From Aphrophora alni (taxonomy: Eukaryota; Arthropoda; Insecta; Hemiptera; Aphrophoridae): a stretch of 64,000 nt of DNA. This document shows positions 22,070 through 33,329 of this stretch, in pieces; position 1 is the stretch's first letter, and each line of letters opens with the position of its first letter. The notes under the pieces are model-generated. The model worked only from the letters and a program-made list of their open reading frames with translations. It did no database searches and was not told the DNA's origin. The position numbers and the translations under genes were made by a program. The stretch lies in assembly GCA_963513935.1 (NCBI GenBank), contig OY740777.1, forward strand, positions 18,571,271-18,635,270, written 5' to 3'.

Positions 22070-24145
22070 ACGATATACTTTGCCTTCTTTGTCGTCATTA
22101 ATGTCAACACCTTAATACTATGATAACAGGTTTTATGTCAATGTTAATAAGAAGAACAAATACATATTCCCCGAAGGTATGGTGTTTCTATAAATTATGA
22201 TACGGGTATATTTTGTAATAAAAATGAAAATAAATTGTGAAAAAAGTGCACAAACTTTCTCAGATACCGATTCACAATTGAAATACTAAGTGAGCAAAAC
22301 AGTTACGTAGTTGTCAGTGAAGAAAGTACAATAAACCATGGAAGCTGTAAAAAAATGTTTAACTGTGAAATAAACCTTTTAATGATGGTTGTCAAGATTT
22401 ACTTTCCATTTTGCTTATGGGTTTTGAGATATTAATGTTCTCATTTCATCAAAATTTGTATGAAATCGATAGAGATGATTTCAAGAAATTATGTGTTTTA
22501 TAACAGTTTAAGGCCGATTTCTTTTTGATATTTTACAAACTGACATTTTTAGAGAGATTGCGACCAATACAGTTTTCTTGGGTACTTTGGATAAAATGTT
22601 TTAGAGGCGATTTTTATAAAATCGAAATTGTTGAGTTTTATCTTACAACAGCTACCCACAAATTTTGAGATAATAAAAACATGATATAAGTGAATTTAAT
22701 GAAGTTTTTTCAACACCATGACAGATTTTTCTTTTTTCTTACCGATTACTTATAAACTGGCAGATTTGTAAAGATAGCAATGAATACATTATTTTGTTGA
22801 TTTCTTTTGAGGCTAAAATTTAGAAAAATTTGATCAAAATCGTTATAGCCGATATTGAAAAAAAATGATATTTTATATTTACTCCCGAACTTTTAGTATT
22901 AATAAAAATGACAAACATTTTATGCCAAAAATATACACAAATATCATATTTAATTAATTGCAATACGGTTTTCGACTACAGAGTACTGCACATGTTACAG
23001 CATCATATCAAAAACCTTTTCTTTTTTTTTTTGACTCAAGAAAACTCAAAACGGATATATTTGCAAACACGTTAGCATCGTTTTTTCGAGTTATCACTTA
23101 ACGTTTCCAAAAATATTATATGTACAAATAAAATGATAAATTTGAAATATACTTTCAGTAGTCATTGGTGCAGAGTGTATTATCAATAAAAATAATGATA
23201 AACTGTGCGAAAATATTATACTAACTACCTCATATACATTACTTGTCTACACAACGAAAAATAATATTCCCTGTCGTCCCTAAATGTCTAGAAAATGTAA
23301 TTTTTTTTATTGGGTTTAGGTTCAAATATTTCTTGACATTCATTAAAACGTTTGCTTTTTTCTTTCTTAACTTTTTGTGACAATGATTATCTTGAAAGTC
23401 ATTTATATTAAATAAAATTTAAGCTCGATCCACTTGCGACTTAAACTCAACTTTAGCATATTATTTGATTAAAACGGTGTAATGATAACAGTCAAGGTTG
23501 ATTTACTAACAACACAAAGACTGTATAGTTTATTTTTACTTATGTACAATTCATTATTGTACCTCTGAAGATGATAACAGTGCTATAGAAATGTACATAA
23601 GGTAGAACAACATAACTATAAAGTCTTTATGTTTTTAGTGTTTTTTTTGTGATTTTGGGGAACGTTTTTTCATTGTATATTCACCACAGGGCTCTAGTGA
23701 TTCTTAATTACACTTCAACAATAACTTTCTATTTTGTGAACTGGTTTGGGCCACTTAATTTTATAACCGTTTTTGTGTTATTTGAGGAAGGATAATATCT
23801 TCGTGAATGAAGTCTTGTTACACAATTGAAATGATGTGATATCTTCATTTGGAAACTCTTCAAAATAATGCATTCTTCAACTTAGTAAACTTATTTTATT
23901 GGTTATTATAGTTAAATATAGTTGTAGATTCTTTACAAATCAAGTCTTGTCTCTTCCAAACGTACGATTTCGCCATCTTCAATATTCACCCTCGCCCTTC
24001 ACTTCTGTATAACCCCACTACCCACCGTTTCAGATAAGGAAATAAACCCCTCTATCCAATAAAATTTAAATAGTTAGGTTATCAATTTATTTGAGTGTAT
24101 ATAAAAGATTAATTTTAAAAGTTTGAGTTCCTCCCAGTACTTCAA
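22070..24145. other. Non-coding, several decayed copies of the dispersed family
   Basis: No gene. Fragments recur: 'gcacaaactttctcag' near 22248, 'atgaaatcgatagagatgat' near 22472, 'tagaaaaatttgatcaaaat' near 22820, and a CTGAAGA ... GAAAT hairpin motif at 23565-23592. They match the family described at 6530-8240. Confidence 0.45.
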
Positions 24146-24150
24146 TCTTT

Positions 24151-24220
24151 ATGTAGTGTTGGCTTAGATTTCTCTCTTCCATCTTTCCTACCAGGTTTTG
24201 ACCAATTGTTGTTCTCTTAT
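24151..24220 (+). repeat. SINE-like repeat fragment
   Basis: A partial plus-strand copy: TGGCTTAGATTTCTCTCTTCC followed by CAGGTTTTGACCAATTGTTGTTC. Both ends are truncated. Confidence 0.45.
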
Positions 24221-24662
24221 GAATTTGATATTATTAAATTATTCCAAACGTCGCTCTCTTTTCTTATACCTTATCTTTTTCATGTGTAGACGAATAATGT
24301 TCAAGGAAGGTAATTCGATCCTGAGTACTTGTAAATGGGTTTACAATATTATTGTTCAGGTTTTGGTTTGATTTGGTGGTTTTATGTTACGAAGCATTTT
24401 ATAGTTTTACGCTTCCATAAAGAATTTAATCTATTTAAGTAGAAATAATGACTTAATAATGATGTATCAAATATTATTAAACTGCTTTACGCGTTTGGAC
24501 TAGACATACTCTAAATAAATTAAATCGCAACAAAAAAGAAAACAGCCACACACCAGGCAAATGGTACTAATACTTCATATTTACATGGAGGCAACATTTT
24601 ATTATTAATTTGATAAAAATCGTTTGAGTTGAATTTTAAAAAATCGGTATTTTCAGTTTTGG

Positions 24663-24702
24663 TGTTATATTAAATCTAATTTCTATTAGATTTAATATAA
24701 CA
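24663..24702. repeat. Perfect 18-bp inverted repeat with TTCT loop
   Basis: TGTTATATTAAATCTAAT is followed by TTCT and its exact complement. No flanking element is recognised. Confidence 0.85.
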
Positions 24703-25387
24703 TTTAGAACATTTGACAGGACGATGTTTATAAAAGCAATCTCTAATTCATGTTGTGGACATTTGGAGTCGTCTAGTCTAAGTCAAAATGACTGAAAGTG
24801 AAATTGAACAGCCGCAAAACCCATCCATCAACAACCCAGGTTCTGTGAACTGTAGACAGAAATAACTGTACGTTGAAGTGTTTCCCTGGGCGTCACTAAT
24901 TTATCATTCTGAATGTGCTTTTAATCGTTCCCTGTGATATTGCTGTCGATTTAAACAGTTCCCAATCAGATGTTTGTCACATTACACTCACCCTGTCGAA
25001 CATTTTGTTGTCTCTTCACTGCCACTTATTATGGATGTAATTCTGGAATAAGTCTTGATTGCTTTTGACAGAACTAACTGTTGAGAAACAGAATTTGAAG
25101 TACAACTATTGATCCAATGGAACTTTTTTCACGGTCATCTCAATTTCCCTCACTGAAAACAGAGCCTATGAACGGGAAAAAGCAACATATAAAAGGGACT
25201 AGAAGTGAACCAACTATGAAAACAAGGAGGGATGGTCGAACTGGAGATCTGGTAATAGATGTACATGACTCTCATTTTGAGGAATAATGTAATTTACTTA
25301 CTTAGGAGCAACTCTGTAATCTATTAACAACTCCATCAGAGGTTCACCATAGTCTAAGGGCGTGGTTATTCCAAACTGACATAGTAA

Positions 25388-25530
25388 AACCTACATTTTT
25401 CATGTATAGTCTTGGGTTAGATCTCTCTCTTTCATTATTTTCATTAGGTGTCTCTTGAGTAACTCTTGTTCCGATCCTGACCGGTATTAGATTATTCAAG
25501 GGTTAGGAGGTCTTTATTTTATTATTATTA
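25388..25530 (+). repeat. SINE-like repeat copy
   Basis: Carries TAGTCTTGGGTTAGATCTC, a CTCTTGAGTAACTCTTGTTC block and a final GGTTAGGAGGTCTTTATTTTA, in the same order as the other copies. Confidence 0.7.
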
Positions 25531-28500
25531 AAAAAAATATTTTTTTTTCATTAAGGCGATGAGAGATAGTTGCCTTTAAACATAAAAAAATCAATTAATA
25601 TAAATGACATCAAATGGTTAACGTGTGAAATTTAAATCAAACAATTTAAAAAAAATAATAATGTATCTTTTCTTAGTACCGAATTTATTTGTTTGTTGTA
25701 TCAAATAACCTGTACTATAGAGTAATGTTCAAGATTGTTGCACTCCAAGGGTGTTTTACCCCTAAAACATATCTCTGTATACAAGAAGCCTAGAGCTATG
25801 AATTTTTTAACATGGTTGGGGGGTAGGTTTGTAGACGCGTACTAAGAAAGTGTTTTGAAAATGTTGCACTCCAAGGGTGTTTTACCCCTAATACATATCT
25901 CTGTGTCCAAGAAGCCTAAAGATATGCATTTTTTAACATGATTTGGGGTAGGTTTGTAGACACGTACTAAAAAAGGGTTTAGAAAATGTTGCACTTTAAG
26001 GATGTTTTTTACCTCTAAAATATATCTTTGTTATTTATCGGTCGAATTTGATAAAAAAAATTAAAAAAAACCACCATTAGGTTTGCGATAAAAACAGTTC
26101 TTTATAAAACTATCTCAACTATCCCCAGGTAAAACTTGGGTATCAACTAGTATTTATATAATTTAGAACTGTATATTCTGAGACTATAAAGATGTAACGT
26201 GTTTTTCTTATTTCCTATCATGAGATATATCCCAATTCACTAAGTTAAACTTCATTGACACATCCTAGTGTAACAAGTGCACTCGACTGTCTTTGTATCT
26301 CTCACACAAGTGGAAACTGGGAACAGAAACCTGGCGACGTTGTTTTCTTTAGCAATTGTCTCGCTCGTTTTAAACTTCCCCCTCGCCCTCCCCAAACATT
26401 TCTGTTTCCAACTTTTCTATCTTGTCATCATATCAGATCGATAATAGTATATACTATTTTGAATTATGGATTTTTCTTGAAATAGTTTTTTTTTGTAATC
26501 AATTTGTGTTTTATATTCTTTGTAAAAGATGACCGTTTCGTCGTAAGATCATAGATATAAATAAACGACTCAATAACAGTGCAGACCTTTTCCACTCTCT
26601 CAACTCCAAAAAAAAATGGCAACGAACCAAAAATAATCATCATCAAAAATGTCACTTCAGTAGTTGTTATTCCATAAGTAACAATGAACTATGGATGCCA
26701 TCTTTGAAAGAAAAAATTAAATAAGGGTCATAAACATTACCTCAGCTTAAGTCGAATTTCGCTAAAATCTTGCTTTTAATAAGAGCGATCACTGTACAAT
26801 TTCATTTTTTGACAATTATTTCTAAACAGTAATTTTTTTGCAGGTTTGTACACAGGTTTTCACATTTAATCAAAGTTTTAACGAAATTGGTAGAGCAGAT
26901 TTTGAGAATTTGCGTTTTTTATCCTTATAACAGATTTTGAGAAAACTGTAATTTTATGTTTTAATCTTATTAGCAGCTACTCTCACGGTTTGAATATATC
27001 TTTTTTAAAACCCCGAGATATGACTAAAATATGCATACATTCCAAATTTGATTATTAAAATCGGTCCACGCTTTTTGGTTCTTAGTGCGTTTGGATATCT
27101 TATATGATTAGGTATTGATAGAGCACGTTCAATTCGTGTTGTAGGGTTTAAATAGAGGTATATACGTACGATAAGACACCAATCGTAAGATAAATGTATA
27201 GGCGCTTAAAATCGTGCGATAATTCAAAATGACAAAACATGTCTAGAGGTGGAAGTAATGCTGAATATTTAAGTTTCTTAATTTCTTTATTAATATTGGA
27301 GAATACTTCTGTTTATATAATTATAAACTGAATGACTGATACGATGGTCTTGAAACCATTGCAGATGATTTGAAAGGCAAAAGTGAAAAAAATCACGTTT
27401 TCAAGGGAATTAGTCACGAGTTGTAATAATTAGAAATATTAACTTTCAGGCCTTATCCTGAAAAATCTTTTCATGCTGAAATTGTTTGGTTGCTACTACT
27501 GCAGGGCTGTGTTATAGATTCATTAAATAATATGACTGTACTCAATACTCGCCTTTTATAGTACTAATAAATGAAGAAAACGTGTTTCATAAGAAGAACT
27601 CATCGTTATAGCTGATGAACTGACTTGAAAAAAAAATGTCCTGCCTACAAATGGAATCGCTTTGAAGTACAACAAAATTATCTTACGATAAAAGTCGCAC
27701 ATGTCAATGATCGTTTGATTAATATCGTATCTCCCCCCCCCCCCTAGTGTGTAACAACTGTGACCTATTGAAATTATTTTCGGGGTAAATCCACCAATTG
27801 TACTCTATATATAGAAGTCACAGGTCTCGTCGTTTTCAAGTGTGGCGAGCAACGTATTGTCTTCATCAAATATTTCTACTTTTAGCAGAACGCCATTCCT
27901 GTTCAATACAGGAAAAATAACCGGTGCATAAATATTGCATAACTTTCTCACACACCTCTACACAAAGTTTAAGCTCTTAGCGAAATAAGCCCCTTCACAC
28001 ACTAATTTACAAAATCTATGGGTCGATAAAACTATTAGTTGTCAATTAAAACATGGGCGTTGTTTTAGATATATACAAAAATATATTTTTTGTTTAAATC
28101 GTACAGTAAACTTGACCTAATATAAGTAGATATTTAAGAAATCTTTTGTAAAGGATTCGAATACAGGTTAATTTTCGTTCTAGGAAATAATTTTTGAATG
28201 GAAAATTTTTTAAGCTTCAGATTTAGCACACGTTTTTGGGTCATTTAAAGTGGAGATTTAAAAAAAATTACCTTTTATAACATTGCTTACAGGATTTTTT
28301 TTACCTATAGCTGGTGAATCTATATTTTTTAGGAGGGCTACCAGTGTGTTTTGTTTGAGCCTAGTAAAATTATATCAAAACAGTTGGAGGAATTAGATTT
28401 TTCGTCTTTTAGCAGCTGCTACAAATTACTTCTAAACCGTAATATTGTTACTTGATATTTTGCAAACTGACATTAAATAAATTTGTCACTAAAATTTGAA

Positions 28501-29220
28501 CGAAATATGTAGAGCCGATTTTGAGAATTTGAGTATTTTATAACTGCACAATGATTGACTTTTTAGTTTCTAAACCGATACTTACGAATTATGGAAAACT
28601 AATAATTGTTTTTTTATTTTTAGGGGGTAAAATTGAGAAAAATTTCATCAAATTGAAGCTGATTTTTAGATGTAATTTTGTGATTTTTCTTATATAGATA
28701 ATTCAGATTGAAGTTTTCAAAAAATAAAATAAAAATAGCCTTAAGATATGCCCAAAATATGATCATAAATGAAATTTCATCAAAATCGGTCCACGGATTT
28801 GATTTGTAGAGCACTGGACAGACGGCAGTTAGACAGATTCACTATACACACAGACATAATAAATAAAACACTTTTTTTTAAATCTCTTCAAAAGGATATT
28901 TTTATCAAAATATTATTTCCAATTCTTGACACATTACATACTTTTCTCTGCGTATTTGTGAGAAGTGGTGAAAATGTAATTTATCGGTCGGCGCTACCTA
29001 CGGACTTCCTCGGAAACCTTCGTCTTCTTCACGATTGTACTTCTTGTCTGTCAGTAGTATTCAATTCTCTAGTTCCTCTACCCCTATCCTTTTAAGTTTC
29101 ACCTACACACCTTCCCTATCTATCGTCTGTGGGCTACCATTCGGCAATTCTTAAAAGTACAAATAACTCACTTAATCTTTTGGGACTTATATCTTATGGG
29201 GAAATAATCTAACTATAATT
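25530..29220. other. Non-coding repeat-rich stretch
   Basis: No gene. A locally duplicated stretch lies at 25735-26030, with GTTGCACTCCAAGGGTGTTT at about 25738 and again at about 25863 and a third, weaker form near 25988. Copies of the dispersed family with 'aaaatcggtccacg' ends lie near 27055 and 28790. Near 27011-27060 the uninterrupted form of the site used by the MITE at 58.9 kb is present. Confidence 0.5.
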
Positions 29221-29224
29221 TCTT

Positions 29225-29393
29225 CACGAATTAGGTTTTTATTTCCACATTTGTACATTTCCTCTCCATGGCATTCTTAGTTTGCACTGATTCGTAAATC
29301 CTTCACTTAACCTTCCTTTCGAATATGTTAAGCATATCCTTAAAGGTCTTTGTTAATGCTCAAACTTCACTACCATACATAATTATGTCTGTC
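29225..29393 (-). pseudogene. LINE reverse transcriptase C-terminal relic
   Basis: Read on the minus strand, one frame gives IIMYGSEV, a stop, ALTKTF, then LNIFERKV, a stop and RIYESVQ. This matches the pattern LYGSETWALTK ... FERKVLRRIYG downstream of the polymerase domain of L2/RTE-like LINEs. The first stop (TGA) replaces the usual TGG Trp. The relic is short and truncated by the Tc1/mariner-like element to its right. Confidence 0.6.
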
Positions 29394-29397
29394 ATGT

Positions 29398-30680
29398 ACA
29401 ATGTGTCCATGAAGTCATGACGGGTTTTTAAATTGATGGATCTCTAAGAAAACATTGTAGGTGCAAGAAACAGCTGTTATTTAGTTGTATTTGTAATTGG
29501 GTAACCATTGTTGTGTCATTTAATCATATGGTCCATTTCATATAAACATGACAACCGTACGAAGAAAAGATAAGTGTGTTTTGTTGTTTGTAAAATTAAT
29601 AAGCATATTTTTGGTTCCAAGTCACAATTTAAATAAAATATTTAATTACCTTAGGTCCGTCTTGTGACTTCGTTGTTGGTTGCTTCTTATATGTTTCGAG
29701 GCCGTAACCCCATCATCAGAAAGCTCAGCTTGTCATGCTCTGAGCACACAACAATGTCAGACAAGCTCATATGATGTGTTTTTATTTTTGTGTCAGTGTA
29801 TGTTCTTGTGTTAAATGTGTTTTTAATATAATCAATGACGAGTTCTTCAAAGTGAACAAAGTAATTTTCTGATGATGGGGTTACGGCCTCGAAACATGTA
29901 AGAAGCAACCAACAACGAAGTCACAAGACGGCCCTAAGGTAATTAAATATTTTATTGTAAAATTAAGTTTTTCAATTTAAGTGGATCGGGGTTTGTTTCA
30001 TGAAGAACATCCACACGTTCCTAGAATGGTCAGACAAGATACTGGCGTCAGTGAGCAGGGAAATGTTGAAAAAGGTTTTCACGAAATCTAAAAAAATTCA
30101 TTTTAAAATTTGCTCAAGAACTAGGTATTATAGAAACAACATTTTACAGGCTATAAACTTCAGTTATTGCATGCTTTGCGGCTGGGAGATAGCTTCAAAA
30201 GTTATGACTTTGTTATAAATATTCTTGATCAAATTGAAGTTGGTAAAAATCTTCTGAACTGAATTGTGTTAAGAGATGAGGATACTTCCACATTTTAGGA
30301 CATGTGTTTTACAATGTTTTAAATTGGGGAAAAGTTTGTCCCTCACGCCTTCGAACATGAGAGTATGACAGCCCAAAAGTCGATGTTTAGTGCACTCTTG
30401 CTTGGAATCGCACTGTTGGTCCTTTTTGTTTTGATGAAAGCACTGTAATTGGAATAGTCTATTTGTTATGTTGGAGCTATAATGAACTATTTTTAATTAA
30501 ATTTTCTTTGCAAGATTAGGGCCCTTCTCATTATGCCATTATTGTTCGTGATTTCCTGGATGAGTAATTTCCTTAACTTTGTATTGGAAGAGGTGGTTGA
30601 ACGGCTTGGAAACTACCCTTATTCGACATTACTTTTATTTATTGGGGTATGTTAAACAAAATGTTTTCAGTGAAAGGATT
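29398..30680 (+). pseudogene. Tc1/mariner-type transposase relic, interrupted
   Basis: A DDE transposase of this superfamily cuts and pastes its element at TA. The frame starts at ATG 29548 (MTTVRRKDK). After an insertion (29600-29954) it resumes with HPHVPRMVRQD near 30010, then LQLLHALRLGD near 30155, ILDQIEVGKNLLN near 30220, a degraded SDEATFH-type block near 30275, and SHYAIIVRDFLDE near 30530. Several frameshifts and stops break it. A candidate left end, CAATGTGTCCATGAAGTC, lies near 29400 beside a TA. The right end was not found. No function is expected. Confidence 0.7.
29600..29954. mobile_element. 355-bp insertion with 91-bp inverted arms and a 12-bp flanking duplication
   Basis: TTGTAAAATTAA occurs at 29588-29599 and again at 29955-29966, while the transposase relic reads on across the pair. 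Inside are inverted arms 29632-29722 and 29866-29956 with about two mismatches. Each inner end carries CTGATGA, a G-rich/C-rich pairing stretch, then GAAAC, in opposite orientation. The right arm runs two bases into the duplication. Non-coding. Confidence 0.75.
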
Positions 30681-30699
30681 CAGAATATCCAACATTTGA

Positions 30700-33100
30700 A
30701 ACAACCTACTCATGTTGTTGGTTGAGTGTGGAGAAAGCTGGGTCATCTCTTGGGCGTTTACATTGGGCCCCACAAGATTTTTTATATATTCTTTCATTTT
30801 ATTTACTTTCATGTTTTTAAATATAAATTTTTGTAAATATAATAATCTCATTATATATAAAAACATTTTTAATGACACTATTAGTAATATTTAGTTCTCT
30901 TAGTATAATTATTTTCACAAACGTATAACACTATTTTATGGAGTTTGACCCGATTAAAGAAATATTTGATTTTAATTTCAGAAAATTTCAATCCTTAGTT
31001 TTATTTTATTAATATATATTGCCTTGTTCTTGAATCGAAAAGTTATAATTTCTCTCTTCTCTTTTTTTATTAGATTGGAAACTGGTGTTCCACTCTATAC
31101 ACTTCAGAATGAAGAGAGTTTTGTGCACTTTCTGTATCTTAGTCAATCCAGAATAGTTCCAAGTCCTTTTTGAGCCGCTAGGTTGTCTTCTACTGTTTGG
31201 TTGGACCAAAAAAGAAGAGTCACTTTTTCTCTAGTGCTTCAAATTTCAATATTGTACGTTTCTATGTTTTTATCACAATCTACATTTTAGGTTCCCTTGT
31301 GTCAGTCTTAACGGTTTCTTGAAAGCTTCACAACCTGTCGCAAACTCTTCCTCTGGTTGCACGTACCGAGTGAGAGTACACACCATGTGAGTTTTAAATT
31401 GGGGTGAAACCCATAGAACTTTCCTTTTGACACTTCTCCCCCATCAGTTAAGGGTGTTTATTTTAACCCACCTACTTACCACTCAAGCAGGTTCCAAAAT
31501 AAATTCATATTTAATAGGCATATCATATCCTTCATAACCAGATATCTATTGTAACCTAAGTGTTGAAAACTTCCTCTCACCCTAACCTAACCTAATCTAA
31601 CCTAACCTAACCTAAGTGTTGAAAACTTCCTCTCTCCTTGGTGACGGTCATTTCTTTAATGGATGAATTAAATATTGCAATATTACTGATTTCCTCCAAT
31701 TACATTTAAAATTTAAACTGACAAATACAAAACTATTTTAGATATATTTTATGCCTTTGTCCGAAATAACTGACTGTAAAGTGTAATCTTACCTTTGTAA
31801 GCCCAAACAATATAGAACGGCTTACAGGGAATATTGTTCACCTCAAAACGATTTTGGGTGAGATTGCAGTATATTATACGAGAAAATAAAGTAAAACGAG
31901 AATGATCCAATTGGTTGCTTCACAAAGCCATGTGTAATTTATATAAATATGAGACGTTCATATTGCTTTCTTCGTGCAGCTTTTGTGATCGTCTTGATAA
32001 AGGATGGAAACGTATAGCGTTAACTTGACTTTCTAATGTATTGGGTTCACAGGAAGTCGTGAAGGATAATAAATTGTGTACAATCACAGCACTGACTTCA
32101 TTCTTTCCCTCATTCACAGCAAAATGTATTGTAGTATATATATGTATTTTGGAACCTCTACATTTATAATGAACGTAAATATGGTGCTTATCCAACCCCA
32201 CCAACAAATAGATCCTTTAAATGTAGTCAAAAAATTTTGCGCTTTCTTTGAATAGGAAATATTATATTATATTGGTAGATCAAGATGTCTTATCCAGTAA
32301 TAGGGTAAATGTAAAACAGTTTTTTTTTTTTTTTTTTTTTTTTTACATAATGTTTCTCAATCAAATTATAACAATTTTTATAAGTATAAGATTTATAACA
32401 AAGTATAAGATTATTACAATAGTAAAATTTTGATACAATTTGACAATTGTCATGCCTAATAAAAACCTGACAATATAGCTTTTAATATTTCAGTTTTTTT
32501 TTTTCCCCCTTTTTTTCTTTCTTTTTTTTTTCTCTCTCTCGAAAAACAATTATTTTGTTTGTTTCAAAGTAAATAAATACACTAACATGATTACTTTTCG
32601 AAATTAAAATGGTTGTATTTTACTGAAAATTTTATGAGCTTTCAGAAATAATACCAAGAGTAAGAATTGTTGACAGGAAAGTTGAGAAACTTAAAATTTT
32701 CGACAATAAGTCACAATAATTAAAAAAATAGTAAATAAATCACAGTTCCAAGGCAAAATGTGAGGCAAACCTTTCAAGAGTCAGTTTCTACTTCATATAC
32801 AGTATGATTTTAACCAAAACATATTTTTGACACTAAGTGCTAATCACTCTGTATATTAATATTTGTTCAATGACGACGTTATTTTTTGTTTGAGATTTAT
32901 TGAAATTATATTATTAATGATGATTAGTTTTGATTTGATATTGTGAGGTGTGTGGTTGAGAAAATTTGTGCAATGTTTTTGCATAGTTTGTATTTTATTT
33001 ATCTGTGTTACCCGTTTGTCATAGTTAACGCTAAATTAAATTGTTGTACAAATATAGGTGTAGTTATATTTAATTGTCAGTTGTTTTGTAGTCTATACGC
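30700..33100. other. No gene recognised
   Basis: AT-rich with only short frames. It holds a TTAGG-type tract (31581-31614), a duplicated 'aagtgttgaaaacttcctct' on both sides of that tract (near 31558 and 31613), a 24-base poly-T near 32321, and a 'gagaaaatttgtgcaatgtt' dispersed-family end near 32958. Confidence 0.45.
31581..31614. repeat. Interstitial telomere-type tract
   Basis: Seven CCTAA units with one CCTAAT variant, flanked by a short direct repeat. Confidence 0.8.
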
Positions 33101-33192
33101 GATGTAAATAAATAACACACAGCGAGAGAGATCACAGAGAGGTGACAAGGCCGTGCAGAATGAGGGACATGCGCACGCCGCTACAAATGTCC

Positions 33193-33225
33193 TATAAAGG
33201 GTACCGGCCTGGCTCGCTTCAAAAT
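33193..33225 (+). promoter_or_regulatory. Candidate core promoter ahead of the satellite
   Basis: TATAAAGG (33193-33200) is followed about 25 bases later by CTTCAAAA (from 33217), a reasonable start region, in a GC-richer island just left of the satellite. A pyrimidine-rich stretch (33250-33330) follows. This rests on sequence pattern only. Confidence 0.35.
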
Positions 33226-33329
33226 TATAGTGTTTCACAGTGACCTGCAACACCCCTCTCTCTCTTGCTGCTGCTCTTGTTATCTAAATTCTCTTCTTTC
33301 CTTTATTGTTCCTTAATTGTCTTTTCCCC

